Positions 9,600 through 63,382 of a DNA stretch of 64,000 bases are shown one piece after another; position 1 is the stretch's first letter; every line of letters starts with the position of its first letter. The notes beneath the pieces are model-generated. The model was not told where the DNA came from, made no database searches, and saw only the letters and a list, made by a program, of their open reading frames with translations. This stretch comes from Plakobranchus ocellatus (lineage: Eukaryota; Mollusca; Gastropoda; Plakobranchidae), in contig BLXT01007673.1 of assembly GCA_019648995.1 (NCBI GenBank), positions 814,650-878,649 of the forward strand, read 5' to 3'. A program made the translations under genes and the position numbers.

Positions 9600-10734
9600 C
9601 TGAACAGTTCGAAAGGAGTTATTTGTAATCGTGATCTACTGTGTTGCTTTGAGGAGGAGATGGTGGAGAAATTGATTGACGTCACTCACTGCCTCCCAAT
9701 ACCCCAGTTTTGAAACTCTCTCTTGCTGAATCTTTGAGCAGCTTCTGAAGCCCTTTCTCATGCTGGGAGACTTCAATGTACTTTCTCCTGTGTGGGGGGA
9801 CTCCCGCCGGGATGGGTGTGGAGATGACACTTGAGGAGTTTGTGGCTGAAAATGACTTGATCATCTAAATTCTGGAGAGCAAACTTTTGTTCATTCGGCA
9901 TATCATTCGACCTCAGCGATTGATTTGGCAGTGGCTTCACCCTCTATAGCTGCCGAGTGTTCCTGGGCTGCCTACAGTGATCTGTGCGGCAGCGATCACT
10001 TTCCTATATTTTAAACATTGTCCCCGCACTTTCACAGTAATGTAAATACTATTTTTAATTAAAAAAAAAATATTGGAACTGTTACGAAGACCTATGCAGA
10101 CTGCCTTTGGGCAACTCTGTGGCCGACATCGAGCAGTTTACTTCAAGGCTGATTGATTGGGCCAGGTCATCCATACCCTTTCATAAAGGGAGGAAATGTA
10201 AAACCCGTATACCCTGGTTTACCCAGGAACGTAGGCAGGCTCATCAGGAAAGGAAAAGGCTGAAAGGGAGTATTTTAAGGTGCCTTCTTTTGAAAATTTC
10301 ATAAATTTTAAAGAACAAAAAGCCAAGGCTAAGTTCGTAATTAAAAATTCCAAGAAACCGTCTTGGAAGACATATGTAGCTTCCTCTAAAGGTGTTTGGA
10401 AGAGAATGAGAAAAATTAAAGGCAAAAATTTTGCCCTTTCTTGTCATCCTAAAAAAGATGGCAAGATAATTTCAGACCCTAAAGATCATGCTGATTATCT
10501 GGCTGAAACTTTTTAAAAAAACTCCAGCTCAAAAAAATTATTCAAAAAATTTCCAGCAAATGAAACAAAGAGCCGAAAAACAAAATTTGAATTTTACATC
10601 AGAAAATAACAAACCTTACAATTATCCTTTTCTCATGATGGAACTTAAAAATTCAGTTAATAAATCTAATGAGTCTTCAGCAGGTCCTGATGGTGTGTAC
10701 TATCAGTTCCTGAGGCACCTTCCTGAATCCTGCA
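9600..10734 (+). pseudogene. LINE fragment: ORF1 remnant, endonuclease, start of reverse transcriptase
   Basis: This continues the LINE interrupted at 5625. After the target duplication the frame reads SLNSSKGVI (ORF1), then passes near 9680 into ORF2 endonuclease sequence. That part includes LGDFN (near 9768), AYHSTSAIDLAVASPSIAA and CGSDHFPI (to about 10012). The join skips the rest of ORF1 and the start of ORF2, so the copy carries an internal deletion. The segment 10085-10734 holds the endonuclease-RT linker in two or three frames (WFTQERRQAHQERKR, WKRMRKIKGKN, DPKDHADYLAETF) and the first RT block (AGPDGVYYQFLRHLP). It has many stops and frameshifts. The RT core and 3' end are absent. 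Confidence 0.72.
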
Positions 10735-10893
10735 CAGGTCACTGTGGGCAGCCCAGGAACATTCGGCGGCAATGGAGGTTGAAGCCACTGCCAAATCAAT
10801 CGCTGAGGTCGAATGATATGCCGAATGAACAGAAGTTTGCTCTCCAGAATTTAGAATGATAAAGTCATTTCCAGCCATGAACTCCTCGAGCAT
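10735..10893 (-). pseudogene. Inverted second copy of the LINE endonuclease segment
   Basis: Read on the - strand it encodes EEFMAGNDFIILNSGEQTS, then AYHSTSAIDLAVASTSIAAE, the same endonuclease segment as 9835-9985 on the + strand. By eye the two are about 93% identical in DNA. It abuts the RT fragment head to head without a spacer. The cause may be a 5'-inversion event or a second insertion of the same family. Confidence 0.7.
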
Positions 10894-11822
10894 CCTCCCC
10901 CTCCCACTTCCAGTTGTAATTCATTTAATTTAACCTGCAAACATATTTATTATCCTTTGCGTGAGCCTATATTCCCTGTATTCTTTATCAGTGCATAACT
11001 CGCCATTCAGTGAGCAATATTAGAACCACTGCAGTATTTTCAATATCCCAAGTTGGGCACCCTGACTGCTGAAATGAAATTCAGTACCGTCTGCCCGTCT
11101 GCTATAGCAGACAACTCCTTAGCCTAAGAAACAGGCCTAGCAGTAATATTGACCTTGATAGGAATGAACCCCAGACTTGAATGCGTGCAGGAACTTGCTT
11201 AGCAAAACATTAACAATGGCAAATCAGAAGATTTACCTGTTTTAATTGCTGCATATTATATAATATAATGATATGTATTAAGGCAACAAATCCTCATAGA
11301 TTGGGTTTCTGTAATTGTAGATCTCGATCTAGACTGCTCACATGCCTAACGACCCAAGAAGGTGAACTGTCAAACAAGACTTCATGATTTGGAGTGAGCT
11401 AAGTTAAGACTCTAGATACACTCCAAATAAAATAATTTTTAATTTTTCTGGCAAATGTGTTTCCAAATGTATTTTTGTCAGATTATAGATTTTCAAGGTC
11501 TGCTTTTTTTATGGGTGTTCACTGACTATAACTTTTTCTGAAAATGGAAAATACATGGTATTTTTAAAAAATTGTAAAAAGTTATCCTCATCGCTAAAAG
11601 AATAAAGCTCTAAAATGCAAAAACATGAACTCTTATAATAAAGTCTCTATCACAATTTAGCAAAAACACTAGAAATTTTCTAAAACTCTCAAGAATGGCC
11701 AGGTGTGAGGTACCAGCAAGCCTTGAAATGACCAGGGTTCAGTAAATTAATGGCCTTTTGAGGCATGACCAAAAAGTATTTTTTTATTTCATTTATCTTT
11801 TTCATTTCATTTGATTTTCCAG
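10894..11822. other. Stretch upstream of the first ERK5 coding exon
   Basis: I see no gene or clear repeat. The last 40 bases are pyrimidine-rich and end in TTTTCCAG at 11822, a good 3' splice site. The sequence before it is therefore probably intronic (5' UTR intron). Confidence 0.5.
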
Positions 11823-11852
11823 TATTTCAAATGAGCCACAAGCTTCGCAAGA

Positions 11853-54557
<42,705 letters not shown>

Positions 54558-54998
54558 TGGAACGAGCAACATCTGTTTGTAGGCCAGCTTAAATCTTGCA
54601 GAATTTGAGCTGTAATTTAGATCAAAATGCAGAATACAAACAAGGCAGTGCTTCTCTAGTCTATAGATATGCTACATTCTATGGTTAAACCCTAAAAAGC
54701 TGGCCAGTATGTCAGCCCTGTGTGAGGGAGAAAGTGCCATTGGAAGCTTTTTGTTGATAAAATTACCTGAAGGATATGATTACTGATCTTGAAGATCTTA
54801 GATAGCAAAGTCATTTTGTGGTTGGGCATGCTGAGTGTTCATAATAAAACTCACTAAGAAAGCCATCTGAAGATGTGTGCAGGAAGGAAACAATTAATTA
54901 CATGCCATTTGATAGTATATATATATATGCCTTGTCTCTGAGTCCATATATATTGAAGCATATTTTTTATACAATAAAGGGTATTGACTGAGGTACTG
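54558..54998 (+). other. ERK5 3' UTR
   Basis: Non-coding sequence after the stop. AATAAA occurs at 54843-54848 and at 54973-54978; the second, with a downstream T/GT-rich stretch, is the likelier end signal. Confidence 0.65.
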
Positions 54999-55416
54999 CT
55001 ATTTCTTATCTCTTACTGTGAGGTACAAAGCTTTGCCCTTACTTTTCAGGCCAGATTCATCTCTATCTGTTTTGAAAGCTGAGGGAATGCATAAAGCTAT
55101 GAAACTACTATGGTATTATGGTAATGCATCTTTAGTCTTTTCAGTCAAAAAATCAAAATGCACCTCAAGAGTCTGGTTGCCTCCATCAACCATGGCTGCA
55201 TTGTGACCACCAAAGAGTACCTATACAGGCAGCACTTGATTAAAAAAAACTGTTTGAGATTGTTGGTGCAGAGGTGCAAAATCTATAGCTCTGACAAGTT
55301 TAATAATTTGCACCACTTGCAACAACTAAATTACTTTTTGAAGCTAATGGGGAACTTAAACTGCAAAAATCTAGAAAAAATTAATTTATTGAGTGTATAT
55401 TCTAGCCTATTTAATA
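54999..55416. other. Intergenic stretch downstream of ERK5
   Basis: The open frame at 55158-55637 runs through this stretch into the MITE copy and has no similarity I recognise. No gene is supported. Confidence 0.5.
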
Positions 55417-56025
55417 TAGTGCACTTCTCAGAATTCATCATTTCCCTTCATTCGACATACTTAAAAAATTCCCAAATGATTCCCACTTGCTCCTTACTAA
55501 CAGAAATTTGCCGGTTTATTTCTCGTAATTGGACAGTTCCCATCCGGTTTCTAGATCAAAGTAAATCAAATTGCTTTTGCCTGATGGCCTCTCACAGCAT
55601 AATTAATGTGCCCGATAACAAAGGCTGTTCATTGTGATTCAGTCATTGCAGGGATGATGAGATTTGGTATGGGGGGTGCCCAGGAGAAGAGGAAGAGTGC
55701 AGCCTAGGAGGTTAGGCTTGGACCTACGTTCACTGACCTTGACCTATTAAACTAACACTGCCATATGCGGGATGGCAGTGGCAGTCATCCTCTGCAAGGT
55801 ATCACTCATGTGTATTTGAGGGTGTGTGTGCCCAACTGGCGGAGAGAGAGAAAACCGTGTTAGCACTATATGTTAATATTGAATACTTTGTCAAAAGACT
55901 GCTAGCCCCCAGCTCGCTTTTTTTTTTTTGCTTTATAGCTTGTTTTTCTCTTAATTTGACTTTCTTTACTTCTACATGTGTGGCCTGGTCCCTTTGATGT
56001 CGAATTATTTATCAGGTGTGCACTG
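55417..56025 (+). mobile_element. TA-flanked MITE, copy 3
   Basis: 609 bp. The left end is TAGTGCACTTCTCAGAATTC; the right end on the - strand is CAGTGCACACCTGATAAAT. It is collinear with 27696-28289 over nearly its full length (GCCCGATAACA, GATGATGAGATTTGGTAT, AAAACCGTGTTAG, GTGTGGCCTGGTCCCTTTGA). Non-coding. Confidence 0.82.
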
Positions 56026-56322
56026 CCTTTGTCAAGCCTTTCAAATGGCTTTTCACCATGCAGATCTCTATTACTTCATAAGAAATTTTAAGATCTTTTA
56101 TATTCTTTATAGGTCTGACAAGAAAAAAACAACTTACAATTTAATAATAAAAAGAATGAGCGATTACATTCAAACATACTCGTAGTAAGGTTATTGCGAA
56201 CATAGCTCTTTCTGTAGTTAGCTTTGTTTTCCAAATTGTGTACAGTTTGTGCAATTCCTAATATGTTTTACATTTGAATACAATATTTGATTGCGGTTAC
56301 GACTTATTTAAAATAATGCATA

Positions 56323-56647
56323 TGTTATGTTCTTGTTATGACTGTAAGTCTAGAACACTTAATAAATAATTTTAGAGAAGGTACACGAATTACTGGACAT
56401 GAAGCATAGAAGATCAGTTGAACAACTCTGTATCAGATTTATTACGTAAGATTACGTCACAATGATGCCAACTTGCCATTTCACATAATAGGCCAAATTA
56501 CATTATATAACCAATATTACTAACAACATACATGTATGTATGCTCTAGAACTTAAACAAGAAAAAAGCTCCCCAACTTTTAAAACAACTTGATCACAGAA
56601 TTACTCAAATCTAGGCCAAATTATATTATATAATCAATATTACTAAC
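56323..56647 (-). repeat. LTR of the Gypsy element (3' LTR)
   Basis: On the - strand it starts TGTTAGTAATATT and ends CATAACA (TG...CA). It is directly preceded by a purine-rich tract AAGAAGGGAGA, the expected polypurine tract. A block GGCCAAATTA...ATTACTAACA occurs twice within it (near 56491 and 56613). Confidence 0.78.
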
Positions 56648-59157
56648 ATCTCCCTTCTTAAGTTTAAGAAAATTTTTTAATGCATCATCTTCCTTCTTAG
56701 GATAGCAGTAGGTATCACAAATGCTCGCCTTTGAGCGGTGGAAAACCCGACAGTCATTGCTCACCATGATATTTCTTACTTCTTTGACCTTTAATTTTGA
56801 ATCAATAAAAATGTTTAAACTAAATAAAACTTATATCAGTGTGTTCGTTATTCTTTTTTCTTTTGTTTCATGTACAGTTTAAAAAAAATTTTTACAAGTA
56901 GAGGCTAAAATTTGAGTATGTAGTTGGCGTGCCATGAAAATTAGATCTACGTTTCTAGGGAGCTCTCTTTAAACTTAGTTCTTTTGATCAGGAAAAGTCG
57001 CACAAAGTGCTAACTTAGTTCTTCAGAAAGAGGAGATTTTGTACTTAATTTTGAGCCAAGGCGAAGCGAAGTTCATTGATTTTTAAGTTTATAGAGAGCG
57101 AGAAGAAAGGAAAATCTTGACCGCAACACCCGAAAATCGAGAAAAAATAAACTTCGCAGGGTATCATTTAAAAGAGCATTTTATGTTATTTTCAAATATG
57201 TTGTTTTCAACACGCTATCTATTAACCTGACCACTGGCTTTTAAGTTAAATCAGAAGCCCATCTGTCAATTTCACCAATTTCGCTACGGCTGTGGAAAGC
57301 CCGACCTTTAGATCTAGATCTAAATACTGGAGTGGGCCAAACGAATACCCAACTCTTAATATATGTCTGAGTCAGAGGAAAATCCCGTTCAGAGGCCACC
57401 CACACCAATTTTTGATGAATTGAGTCAGTATTTGATTGTTTTATATCCATTCAACAAATTCGAATTTGACTTTAAATTAATATTTTTAATTTTGGGTGCT
57501 CGTTTTGTCTGTAAGTTGAGAAGTATCGAAATGTACCACGTTTAAGATACGGAATACCCAAAATACTAATTTAGCAAATATTGTGGAAAAAACAAACTTT
57601 GCTCTGTTTGCTGGAATAAGCATGAAAAACCATATTCTTGTAAATTACCAATTTGATCTAGGTTTGTGTTGCTATAATTATAAATACACCCGCTGCCTTC
57701 AATTCTTAATCCAACTACAATAAATTTTTTTAAAAGTATCGAAATCTTCACATAACAAACATAAAGAATCAGGTTGGGAATATGATGGGCAAATGAAGTG
57801 TTGGGCAAGGCCAGTGAGAATAAAGGGGAAAGAAGTATTTAGATTTGCTATATGCGTTCTATTCTAAAGTATCTGTTGTTTTAAAGAAAATAAGAGTCTC
57901 TAAAGGCAAAAAAAAATTCTTATAATGGTGTATGAGGGCAGAAAAAGAAAGAAAAACACCTTCAAAAGTATTTTACCAGACTTAATATTTTAGAATAGGC
58001 TTCTTATCAAAAGTGAAAATACTTTGTTGTGTGCATATGTTATGATAATTTGATGATTTTTAGCCTGTAGCTGTTGACTAAATGTTGATTATTGAATTCA
58101 TAAAACTCAATGTACACACTGAGGATGTGACATAACCAATTTGTGAAAATTTTCTTGTAAATCATTTGCACTTTGCATGTTTCAAGCTGCTTTAGCAGGC
58201 AAAATAATGATTGTAGCTTAAAAATGACTTCAAATTCAGATTCTGCACCAAAAATTACAGAAAGGGTGTGAATTTTGTATCTATAGCATTCAAATTCCCT
58301 TTTTTATGCTAAAAAGAACCTTCAAATTGTACTCGTAAATCTTACTTTTTCTTTCAATGCGCAAATTATGTCAATCATGCATTTTTTGTATACAAAAAAA
58401 TGTCTTTGTTGGCATCTTAGAGCTTTGAAAAAAATTGACTGTTCAGAGTAGAATTTCTGTCTGATGTGAAAGATGCCTGTTGTTACCTCTGCTAAGATGT
58501 GTTTGACATCAGTAGCACAATTATGGTTTAGATAGATGGGGTTGTCTTCTGACTTGTAAAAATACCCATGGGCAATCTAGGCCTGACCTATGCTAAGGTA
58601 TCCTCAAATTAGTATATTGACTTCATGCCAACTTTAAATACTGTAGATAGCCTCAGATATTCCATTAATGCCAAGCAATTAACCAAGAAAATTCGACATC
58701 CAGGAACATCCTTCACATACTAGTTACAACATTGTAGTCTTTACTCCTGGTTTGAATTTTCTCTGTCATTAGTGTCAAGTATCTATAGCAGGTTATAGCA
58801 GGTTAAAAAAAATTAGCTTAGAAGTGTTCAAGAACTAGGTAGGTTTAAGGAATGTGTGCTTTCTGTAAATCAATACATGTGTATCACTTTGCCATGTTTA
58901 TTTGTTGCATGTAATTTCAATATTTGTGATTTTTAAAAATTAAGAACTGATGATATATTTTTTTTTATAATGTGCTACTTTCTAGGCACAATATAACGAC
59001 TATAACGCTGTTTTAGCCTAAAATTAATGGCAAATTTGAAATCTGCATAAAAAGTTACATATCATGTGAAAATTTCATGTGAATATCTCAATTAGTATTG
59101 ATTTTGTATTTAACCTGATCCCTACAAGGTCTCTATACTGTATAAGCCTACAAAGTT

Positions 59158-59236
59158 GGGTCCGTGGGACCCGTATACTTTTTGTTAAGAGAATGTGAGT
59201 TTTACCTTCCCACTACAAAGTGGGTCCATGGGACCC
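59158..59236. repeat. Paired palindromes GGGTCC-TGGGACCC
   Basis: GGGTCCGTGGGACCC (59158-59172) and GGGTCCATGGGACCC (59222-59236) lie 64 bp apart, each preceded by CTACAAAGT. The second overlaps another palindrome, CCCACT-ACAA-AGTGGG (59209-59224). They may be the termini of a small DNA element. Confidence 0.55.
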
Positions 59237-59419
59237 ATGCATAATTTCTATAAAAATGGTCATCATTTCTGCTGAACTTTTGTAAACAATCTGGACTTGT
59301 TTGTTGGCATACAAATTCATTATGCAAGTAAATGTTATGGGTCCGAATCCATTTACATAAGTATTGAGCATCAATGCTTGAAATGTCGGTGATTCAGATT
59401 ATGCTGTTAATTGTTGTAG

Positions 59420-59738
59420 NNNNNNNNNNNNNNNNNNNNNNNNNNNNNNNNNNNNNNNNNNNNNNNNNNNNNNNNNNNNNNNNNNNNNNNNNNNNNNNNN
59501 NNNNNNNNNNNNNNNNNNNNNNNNNNNNNNNNNNNNNNNNNNNNNNNNNNNNNNNNNNNNNNNNNNNNNNNNNNNNNNNNNNNNNNNNNNNNNNNNNNNN
59601 NNNNNNNNNNNNNNNNNNNNNNNNNNNNNNNNNNNNNNNNNNNNNNNNNNNNNNNNNNNNNNNNNNNNNNNNNNNNNNNNNNNNNNNNNNNNNNNNNNNN
59701 NNNNNNNNNNNNNNNNNNNNNNNNNNNNNNNNNNNNNN
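59420..59738. other. Assembly gap (319 N)
   Basis: Undetermined bases. The open frames reported across it are artefacts. Confidence 1.
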
Positions 59739-60006
59739 CACATATAGCTACTTTGTCACCGATTTTGGTTGCTTAATATGTTTTTGGCCATTTTTGATTG
59801 CCTGTAAAAGGTTTTTTTTAACCATGTATCTAATTGAAAATTTTTGTGTGCAAATTCAATGCACAGAACTTTGTTAAAAATATGTTTTTAAAGTTTTTAA
59901 AAAGATAATTATTAATTCTCAAAAATGGTCCGAGATTATTATTTCTGATGTATCGATTGTCATAAAAATTCAAAATGCCACAATTTTTTTTATTTATCAC
60001 CCGATT

Positions 60007-61753
60007 TTAATAAGATTTGCTGCCAACTTCAAGAATTTCCTTTCTCATAGAAGGTGGAATAAGAACTTGTTCACTCTTCAGGATTAGACCTTCATCAACC
60101 GTTAATGTTTCTCTGACATCCCAGTATTCTCTAAGCTCAATTTCACAGTCTCTGCTGTTTTCAGGCCATCCAATCTCAATTCTTGATTGTAACTTGCTCA
60201 GTTCGTTCTTTGTTGATTTCTTTATTTCTTCTTGTTTTTGCTCACTTATGGCCAGATTTTGTATGATCATGTGAACTTGACAATCTATGTATGCTGTGGA
60301 TGCTCCTGGTTCTGTTTCTGTGAGTGGATCTCTTGACAAGGTATCCGCTATGATCATTTCCTTTCCAGGTCTGTAAGTGACTTGGATGTCATACCTCTGG
60401 AGTTTGAGCATGAATCTTTGGATTCTAGGTGGGTAGTTGCTCATTGATTTCTTGAAGATACTTTCAAGAGGCTTGTGGTCGTTTTCTACCTTGACAGTTC
60501 TGCCATAGATGAATTGATGAAATTTCTCACATGCAAAGACTACACTAAGTGTCTCTTTCTCAATCTGAGCATAATTTCTTTCTGCTGGATTCAGCGATCT
60601 TGAAGCATAGGATACAACATGAACATCGTGTAGCAAAGCTGCTCCTAGTCCATATTGGGACGAGTCTGTTGAAACTGTTACTTCTTTGTTGGGATCGAAA
60701 TGTTTCAGTGTTGGACTGTTGGTAATTGCTTCGTTGATCTTGTTGACTGCCTCATCTTGTGCAGGGGTCCATTGCCACACAGCATCTTTTTGCAACACGT
60801 CTCTCAGTGGTTTGGTTATTTTTGAGAGGTTTGGGACGAATTTCCCAACGTAGGTTACCATTCCTAGGTATCTCTGAAGTCCTTTCTTGTCTTGGATTTT
60901 CATGTCATTGATAGCTTGTATCTTTTCTGGGTCAGGTCGGGAACCTTCAGAACTTATAATATGTCCAAGATACTTCAGTTCCGTGGCGCCTAAAACTGTT
61001 TTTTCCTTGTTGAACTTCAAGTTGTTCATTCTTGCCAGTTCCATACACTTGATTTCTCTTTCTTTTAATTCTTGCCACGTTCTTCCCCAAACGATTACGA
61101 GAAGCTTTCAGTTCCCTCTTGGTTTTCAAAAATTTTTCTCATGTATTTCTTGAAAATCTCAGGTGCTGAACTTATCCCAAATGGGCACCTTTGGAAGGAG
61201 TATAAACCAAAGGGAGTGTTCATTGTGCATAGCTTGCTGCTTTCAGTGGAGCATCAAATTTGGAGAAGTATTTTGCGCCTGCTAATTTGGCTAGAATCTC
61301 CTCTGGATTCGGTATGGTGAATCTTTCTCTCTTGATAGCTTTGATCAGGTTTCATGGGTCTAAGCAAATTCTCAGGGATTTGTTGGGTTTTTCAACAACA
61401 ACCATGGGACAAGCCCAATCTGTGAAACTCTCTTGTTTCTCTATTACTCCCAATTTTTCCATTTTGTTAAGTTCCTTTTTTACACGATCATTCATACTGA
61501 TGGGGAGTCTTCTGGCAGCGTGGTGTGTGGGGGTTACCTCTGGGTCTTTCTCAATGTGATATAGCCCTGGTAATGTTCCTATACCTTCAAACACATCTGC
61601 GAAATGTTTGTATACACCGTCTTTTGCTCTGGGTGTATTTCCATTACTTTGATCAGATTCAACGTCTGTGATGCACGAAGTCCTAGGATTGGATCTTCTC
61701 GTGTGACTATGACGTAAAGCAGTAGTGGTGTGTCCATCACATACAGTGTGCAT
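60007..61753 (-). pseudogene. Gypsy reverse transcriptase and RNase H region (fossil)
   Basis: On the - strand the region contains RT text (VKKELNKMEKLGVIEK, LRICLDP), then KYLGHIISSEG and the thumb motif LQRYLGMVTYVGKF. The RNase H motif VSTDSSQYGLGAALL and the tail VTYRPGKEMIIADTLSRDP follow. The order is as in Ty3/Gypsy pol. It is not a continuous coding region. Confidence 0.85.
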
Positions 61754-61929
61754 TTACCCACAACTTCCATCTTGTCTCCAGAGTAGCTTGTGTGCTTCAA
61801 TTTGCATTTTTCCATTTTGATGGTTTCCACTTTGTTCAGTTTTTTGTATAAATTTAAGGGCAGAATATTGGCTTGCGAACCTGTGTCCACCTTGAGCTTG
61901 ACTCTCATTGTGTTGATTGCAGTTTCCAC
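61579..61929 (-). pseudogene. Gypsy aspartic protease region (fossil)
   Basis: It contains VDTGSQANILPL, with the DTG-type active site of retroelement aspartic proteases. It lies between the zinc knuckle and RT, as in Gypsy elements. Confidence 0.82.
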
Positions 61930-61939
61930 AAATAGCTCG

Positions 61940-62347
61940 TTATTTTGGATCAGTTTTTTTTTTCTTTTTGTCTGCTCCTATTGCTGCTACAAAGAAGTGT
62001 TTATCATCCATATCACTTTCAGTTTCACTGTCATCATCTTCATGTGCGTTGTGTACTTTTTGTTTAGGTTTCTTGTGAGGCTGTTTCTGATGAGTCGGCC
62101 TTTCTCCTGTTTTGGTTTGGCACTGGCTCTTGAAATGATTTTGTTTTCCACATGCACCGCATGTTTTTCCATATACTGGGCATGATCTTGGTGGGTGGTC
62201 ATAACCATACCTGGGACACTGATTAGTTTTAGACCTAGCTTGATGGTAAGACGTCGGTCTAGCCTCGGGTTGGTTGACAGCGTGTTTTCTTTTCTGTGCA
62301 TTGTCTGAACCTCTGTTTTTCTTTATTTTGTTCACGGACAAATTCAT
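61940..62347 (-). pseudogene. Gypsy gag zinc-knuckle region (fossil)
   Basis: It contains CGACGKQNHFKSQC, a CX2CX4HX4C knuckle typical of nucleocapsid-like gag ends, followed by a charged Lys/Asp-rich tail. Confidence 0.85.
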
Positions 62348-62883
62348 ATATCAGTTTCAAACATCTTTAAGTGTTTTTGTGATTCTTCCGCTGCTCGGCA
62401 AATGTCTATTGCCTTGTCCAGTGTTAGCTTGTCTTCGCGTAACCATCTTTCCTTTATTTTTTCATTTGCTATTCTGCATACTATTTTGTCTCTGATCAAT
62501 TCATCCTGCAAATTTCCGAACTTGCAGTTTTTTGCCAAATTTTTTAGGTCTGTCACATACTGATCAAATGTTTCTGTTCTCGTTTGATTTCTTGAATTGA
62601 TTTTATACCTCTAGACTGTAATGATCTCCTTAGGTTTGCAGTAATTGTCAAAGGCATCTATGAGGTTTTGTAGCTTTTGTTCACCCAAGTTGAATGTGTT
62701 GAAGATTTCTCTTCCCTCTGTGCCGATTAAATAAAGAAATGCGAAGCATTTTTCTTCGTCACTCTTTGTCTTCATTGCAAGGTCCAAGTAGAGCTGCATG
62801 CTCTGTTTCCATTTTCGCCACCTTTCTGCCAATCCATAGGTTGACGAAAAATCTAGCCCGGGCAGCTGCCGAAGCTGATCCAT
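62344..62883 (-). pseudogene. Gypsy gag capsid-like region (fossil)
   Basis: It begins MDQLRQLPGLDFSSTYGLAE then WRKWKQSMQLYLDLAM, and further on has TDLKNLAKNCKFG and IRDKIVCRI. This is the gag style seen in many invertebrate Gypsy elements. Confidence 0.82.
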
Positions 62884-63085
62884 TGCAATGCAAGGTAAGC
62901 AACTCTTGTATTTTGGCGAGTCCTCTTTTCTTCTAGAGTGATTTCCTTTGTGTCAAAAATTCCAGCGTGACCTTTGGACGAGTTCGTGATAATTTTTTCG
63001 CGACAGGTGACAGATTTTCTGGCGAGATGAGCCGTTAACTCGAAACGATTCTACCCTAACGAAAACTTACTTCAGGCACAAAATT

Positions 63086-63098
63086 TACTCTGACACCA
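63086..63098 (-). promoter_or_regulatory. Primer-binding site of the Gypsy element
   Basis: On the - strand TGGTGTCAGAGTA directly follows the 5' LTR. It is complementary to a tRNA 3' end (...TACTCTGACACCA). A leucine tRNA is my best guess but is not verified. Confidence 0.65.
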
Positions 63099-63382
63099 TG
63101 TTATGTTCTTGTTATGACTTAAGTCTAGAACACTTAATAAATAATTTTAGAGACGGTACGCGAATTACTGGACATGAAGCATAGAAGATCAGTTGAACAA
63201 CTCTGTGTCAGATTTATTAAGTAAGATTACGTCACAATGATGCCAACTTGCCATTTCACATAATAGGCCAAATTACATTATATAACCAATATTACTAACA
63301 ACATACATGTATGTATGCTCTAGAACTTAAACAAGAAAAAAGCTCCCCAACTTTTAAAACAACTTGATCACAGAATTACTCA
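63099..63382 (-). repeat. LTR of the Gypsy element (5' LTR)
   Basis: It matches the copy at 56323 nearly throughout. Its inner end CATAACA abuts the primer-binding site. Similarity to the other copy stops at 63382. Confidence 0.82.

Larger units (their letters stand above)
56648..60000. other. Non-coding stretch inside the Gypsy element bounds
   Basis: I recognise no retroelement domain and no host gene here. It contains a TAGATCTAGATC word (57309), a palindromic pair (59158 and 59209-59236) and the 319-N gap (59420-59738). It could be inserted or unrelated DNA. Confidence 0.5.
56323..63382 (-). mobile_element. Ty3/Gypsy-type LTR retrotransposon, broken
   Basis: LTR-bearing element read on the - strand. 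The LTR copies are at 56323-56647 and 63099-63382. They differ at about five positions over the 284 bp they share, which suggests a recent insertion. Recognisable parts from 5' to 3': a primer-binding site, gag, zinc knuckle, protease, reverse transcriptase and RNase H. It is broken, with several breaks. I see no integrase, no envelope and no clear target-site duplication. The gag and RT style is that of the Mag-like Gypsy elements common in molluscs, as I remember them. Confidence 0.82.

Noticed and set aside
5621-9604. A 5-bp target duplication for the DNA transposon, as in Transib
   Set aside because: Left CCTGA and right CTGAA (or CTGAC with a shifted end) do not match at five bases; only CTGA matches exactly at the defined ends.
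59374-59877. Open frames spanning 59420-59738
   Set aside because: They consist mostly of undetermined bases and are an artefact of the gap.
56648-60000. An integrase region of the Gypsy element
   Set aside because: No zinc HHCC, DDE or chromodomain-like motif could be recognised on the - strand here.
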